Assembly: GCA_002320775.1 (NCBI GenBank)
Contig: DCKY01000060.1
Span: 8,662-50,403, forward strand
Direction of reading: 5' to 3'
DNA from: Planctomycetes bacterium UBA1662
GTDB lineage: Bacteria; Planctomycetota; UBA8108
Length of the DNA: 41,742 nt
Both the position numbers and the translations under genes were made by a program. Below the pieces are notes generated by a model, which saw only the letters and a program-made list of their open reading frames with translations, was not told the DNA's origin and ran no database searches. Shown here piece after piece: positions 40,906 through 41,742 of the stretch. How positions within the stretch are numbered: the stretch's first letter is position 1; every line of letters begins with the position of its first letter.

Positions 40906-41742
40906 CCGCGGCAGCTTCTGAAAAAACAAACACCCCGCTGGTTGAAAAACTGACGGAAGCTCTCTCTCCGCAGGACGCCTTCGAACGCCTCGCCGGGCTG
41001 CCCTACATCCTGTTCCTCGACAGCGCGGCCGAGAATGATACGCAGGGACGCTACTCCTACATCACGGCGCGGCCCTTCGAGGTATTGAAAACAACCGCGG
41101 ACTCCACCGAGCTCCTGGAGGCTGAAGGCGAATTGGAGAGCCCCTCGTACAAACTCGCCGGCGTCGAGGAGACCGACCCCTTCGAGGTTTTACGGAGGCG
41201 TCTGGAAGGCTGGGCGACTCCCTCTCTGCCGAACCTGCCCCCCTTCCAGGGAGGCGCGGCTGGGCTCCTGGGCTACGGGCTGGCTCACTCCATCGAAAAG
41301 ATCAGCCGTCCCCGGCATGACGAATTCGCTATCCCCGACCTGGTGATCGGCCTCTACGACTGGGTTCTCGCCTGGGACCATCTCGAGAGATCCTGCCATA
41401 TCATCTCCCATGGTTTCCCCGAGGCGGGTCCGGGCCGAAGGGAGCGGGCCGCGAGGCAAATCGAAGCCCTCAAGAGACTGCTTGGCGAAGGCCCGCGAAT
41501 TACAAAGAGACCCAGAGCGAAGTCTCCGCCCGATCTCACGCGAGAGCAACTCTCTGAATCCTGGAACGTGCCCGAATTTCCCGGGCTGCTCAGCAATTTC
41601 TCGCGGGAGGCCTACATCGAAGCCGTGGCACGGTCGATCGAATACATACGCGCTGGCGACATCTTCCAGGTGAACCTGTCGCAGCGCCTGGCCTACCCGG
41701 CGTCAGCGTCTCCCGAACGCTTCTACCTCGCCCTGCGAAAAT
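40902..41742 (+). CDS. pabB: Aminodeoxychorismate/anthranilate synthase component I, PabB-like (3' end outside window)
   Basis: Only the first 280 residues are in the window; the frame is open to the last base. It begins at ATG 40902, overlapping the previous stop. The N-terminal part has 'ILFLDSAAENDTQGRYSYITARPFEV' and 'FQGGAAGLLGYGLAHSIEKI', and the chorismate-binding domain begins with 'FSREAYIEAVARSIEYIRAGDIFQVNLSQRL'. These fit PabB better than TrpE, though the two are hard to separate from the N-terminal half alone. PabB makes aminodeoxychorismate, the precursor of p-aminobenzoate. That is needed for folate and also for the arylamine part of H4MPT, which explains its place after the DHPS-like gene. 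Confidence 0.85.
   Translation, partial: MTAAASEKTNTPLVEKLTEALSPQDAFERLAGLPYILFLDSAAENDTQGRYSYITARPFEVLKTTADSTELLEAEGELESPSYKLAGVEETDPFEVLRRRLEGWATPSLPNLPPFQGGAAGLLGYGLAHSIEKISRPRHDEFAIPDLVIGLYDWVLAWDHLERSCHIISHGFPEAGPGRRERAARQIEALKRLLGEGPRITKRPRAKSPPDLTREQLSESWNVPEFPGLLSNFSREAYIEAVARSIEYIRAGDIFQVNLSQRLAYPASASPERFYLALRK

Noticed and set aside
1..41742. CRISPR arrays, tRNA/rRNA genes, insertion sequences or prophage genes
   Set aside because: No repeat-spacer pattern, no cloverleaf noticed in the short gaps between genes, and no transposase, integrase or phage protein among the genes. A covariance-model scan would be needed to exclude small RNAs.

Overview
The window is GC-rich (about 60-65% by eye) and densely coded: 33 genes and no gene-free stretch over 300 bases. 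I see no tRNA, rRNA, CRISPR array, insertion sequence or phage gene. The gene content points to a planctomycete (Planctomycetota) or a close relative. Pointers are an archaeal-type tetrahydromethanopterin (H4MPT)/methanofuran one-carbon gene set in a bacterium, a secreted sulfatase, a DUF6807 'PmoA-like' protein, PQQ-type beta-propellers, and a large FG-GAP/ASPIC-UnbV/TPR protein. This is inferred from gene families, not from a phylogenetic marker.

Region 1 (1-17 kb) is mixed metabolism. It holds a TonB-dependent receptor cut by the left edge, a two-subunit sodium:solute symporter (DUF4212 plus large subunit) followed by miaE, an FGGY sugar kinase, and a siroheme nitrite/sulfite reductase with a helical C-terminal extension. 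A small unknown protein, an exported beta-propeller with an inserted methyltransferase-like domain, a DUF6807 protein, an EVE protein, dinB (minus strand) and a Gfo/Idh/MocA oxidoreductase complete it.

Region 2 (17-26.5 kb) is translation plus exported proteins: ettA, pheS and pheT, then a convergent FG-GAP/TPR protein and a second secreted beta-propeller.

Region 3 (26.5 kb to the right edge) is the most interesting part: a broken-up H4MPT/methanofuran C1 module. The catalytic genes are fae (formaldehyde condensation with H4MPT), mtdB (methylene-H4MPT dehydrogenase) and mch (methenyl-H4MPT cyclohydrolase). The likely cofactor-assembly genes are an MfnD-like ATP-grasp ligase, an MfnF-like protein, a COG2232-type ATP-grasp protein, a RimK-like ligase, a CitG-like protein, a PTPS-family enzyme with a CExxHGH motif, an unusual SDR, a pterin-carbinolamine dehydratase, a dihydropteroate-synthase-like protein and pabB (cut by the right edge). 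An unrelated minus-strand block (gntP-type permease, adenylate kinase, sulfatase) sits between fae and mch.

The mch operon appears to run from a promoter near 34.9 kb through at least eight genes to the window end, with ATGA/GTGA stop-start overlaps. Its later genes form a plausible pterin-to-H4MPT assembly line. The formyltransferase/hydrolase genes (fhc) and beta-RFAP synthase are not in the window and would be expected nearby or elsewhere. Such clusters have been described in planctomycetes. What deserves attention here is the co-operonic PTPS/SDR/PCD set, whose members carry non-standard active-site residues.
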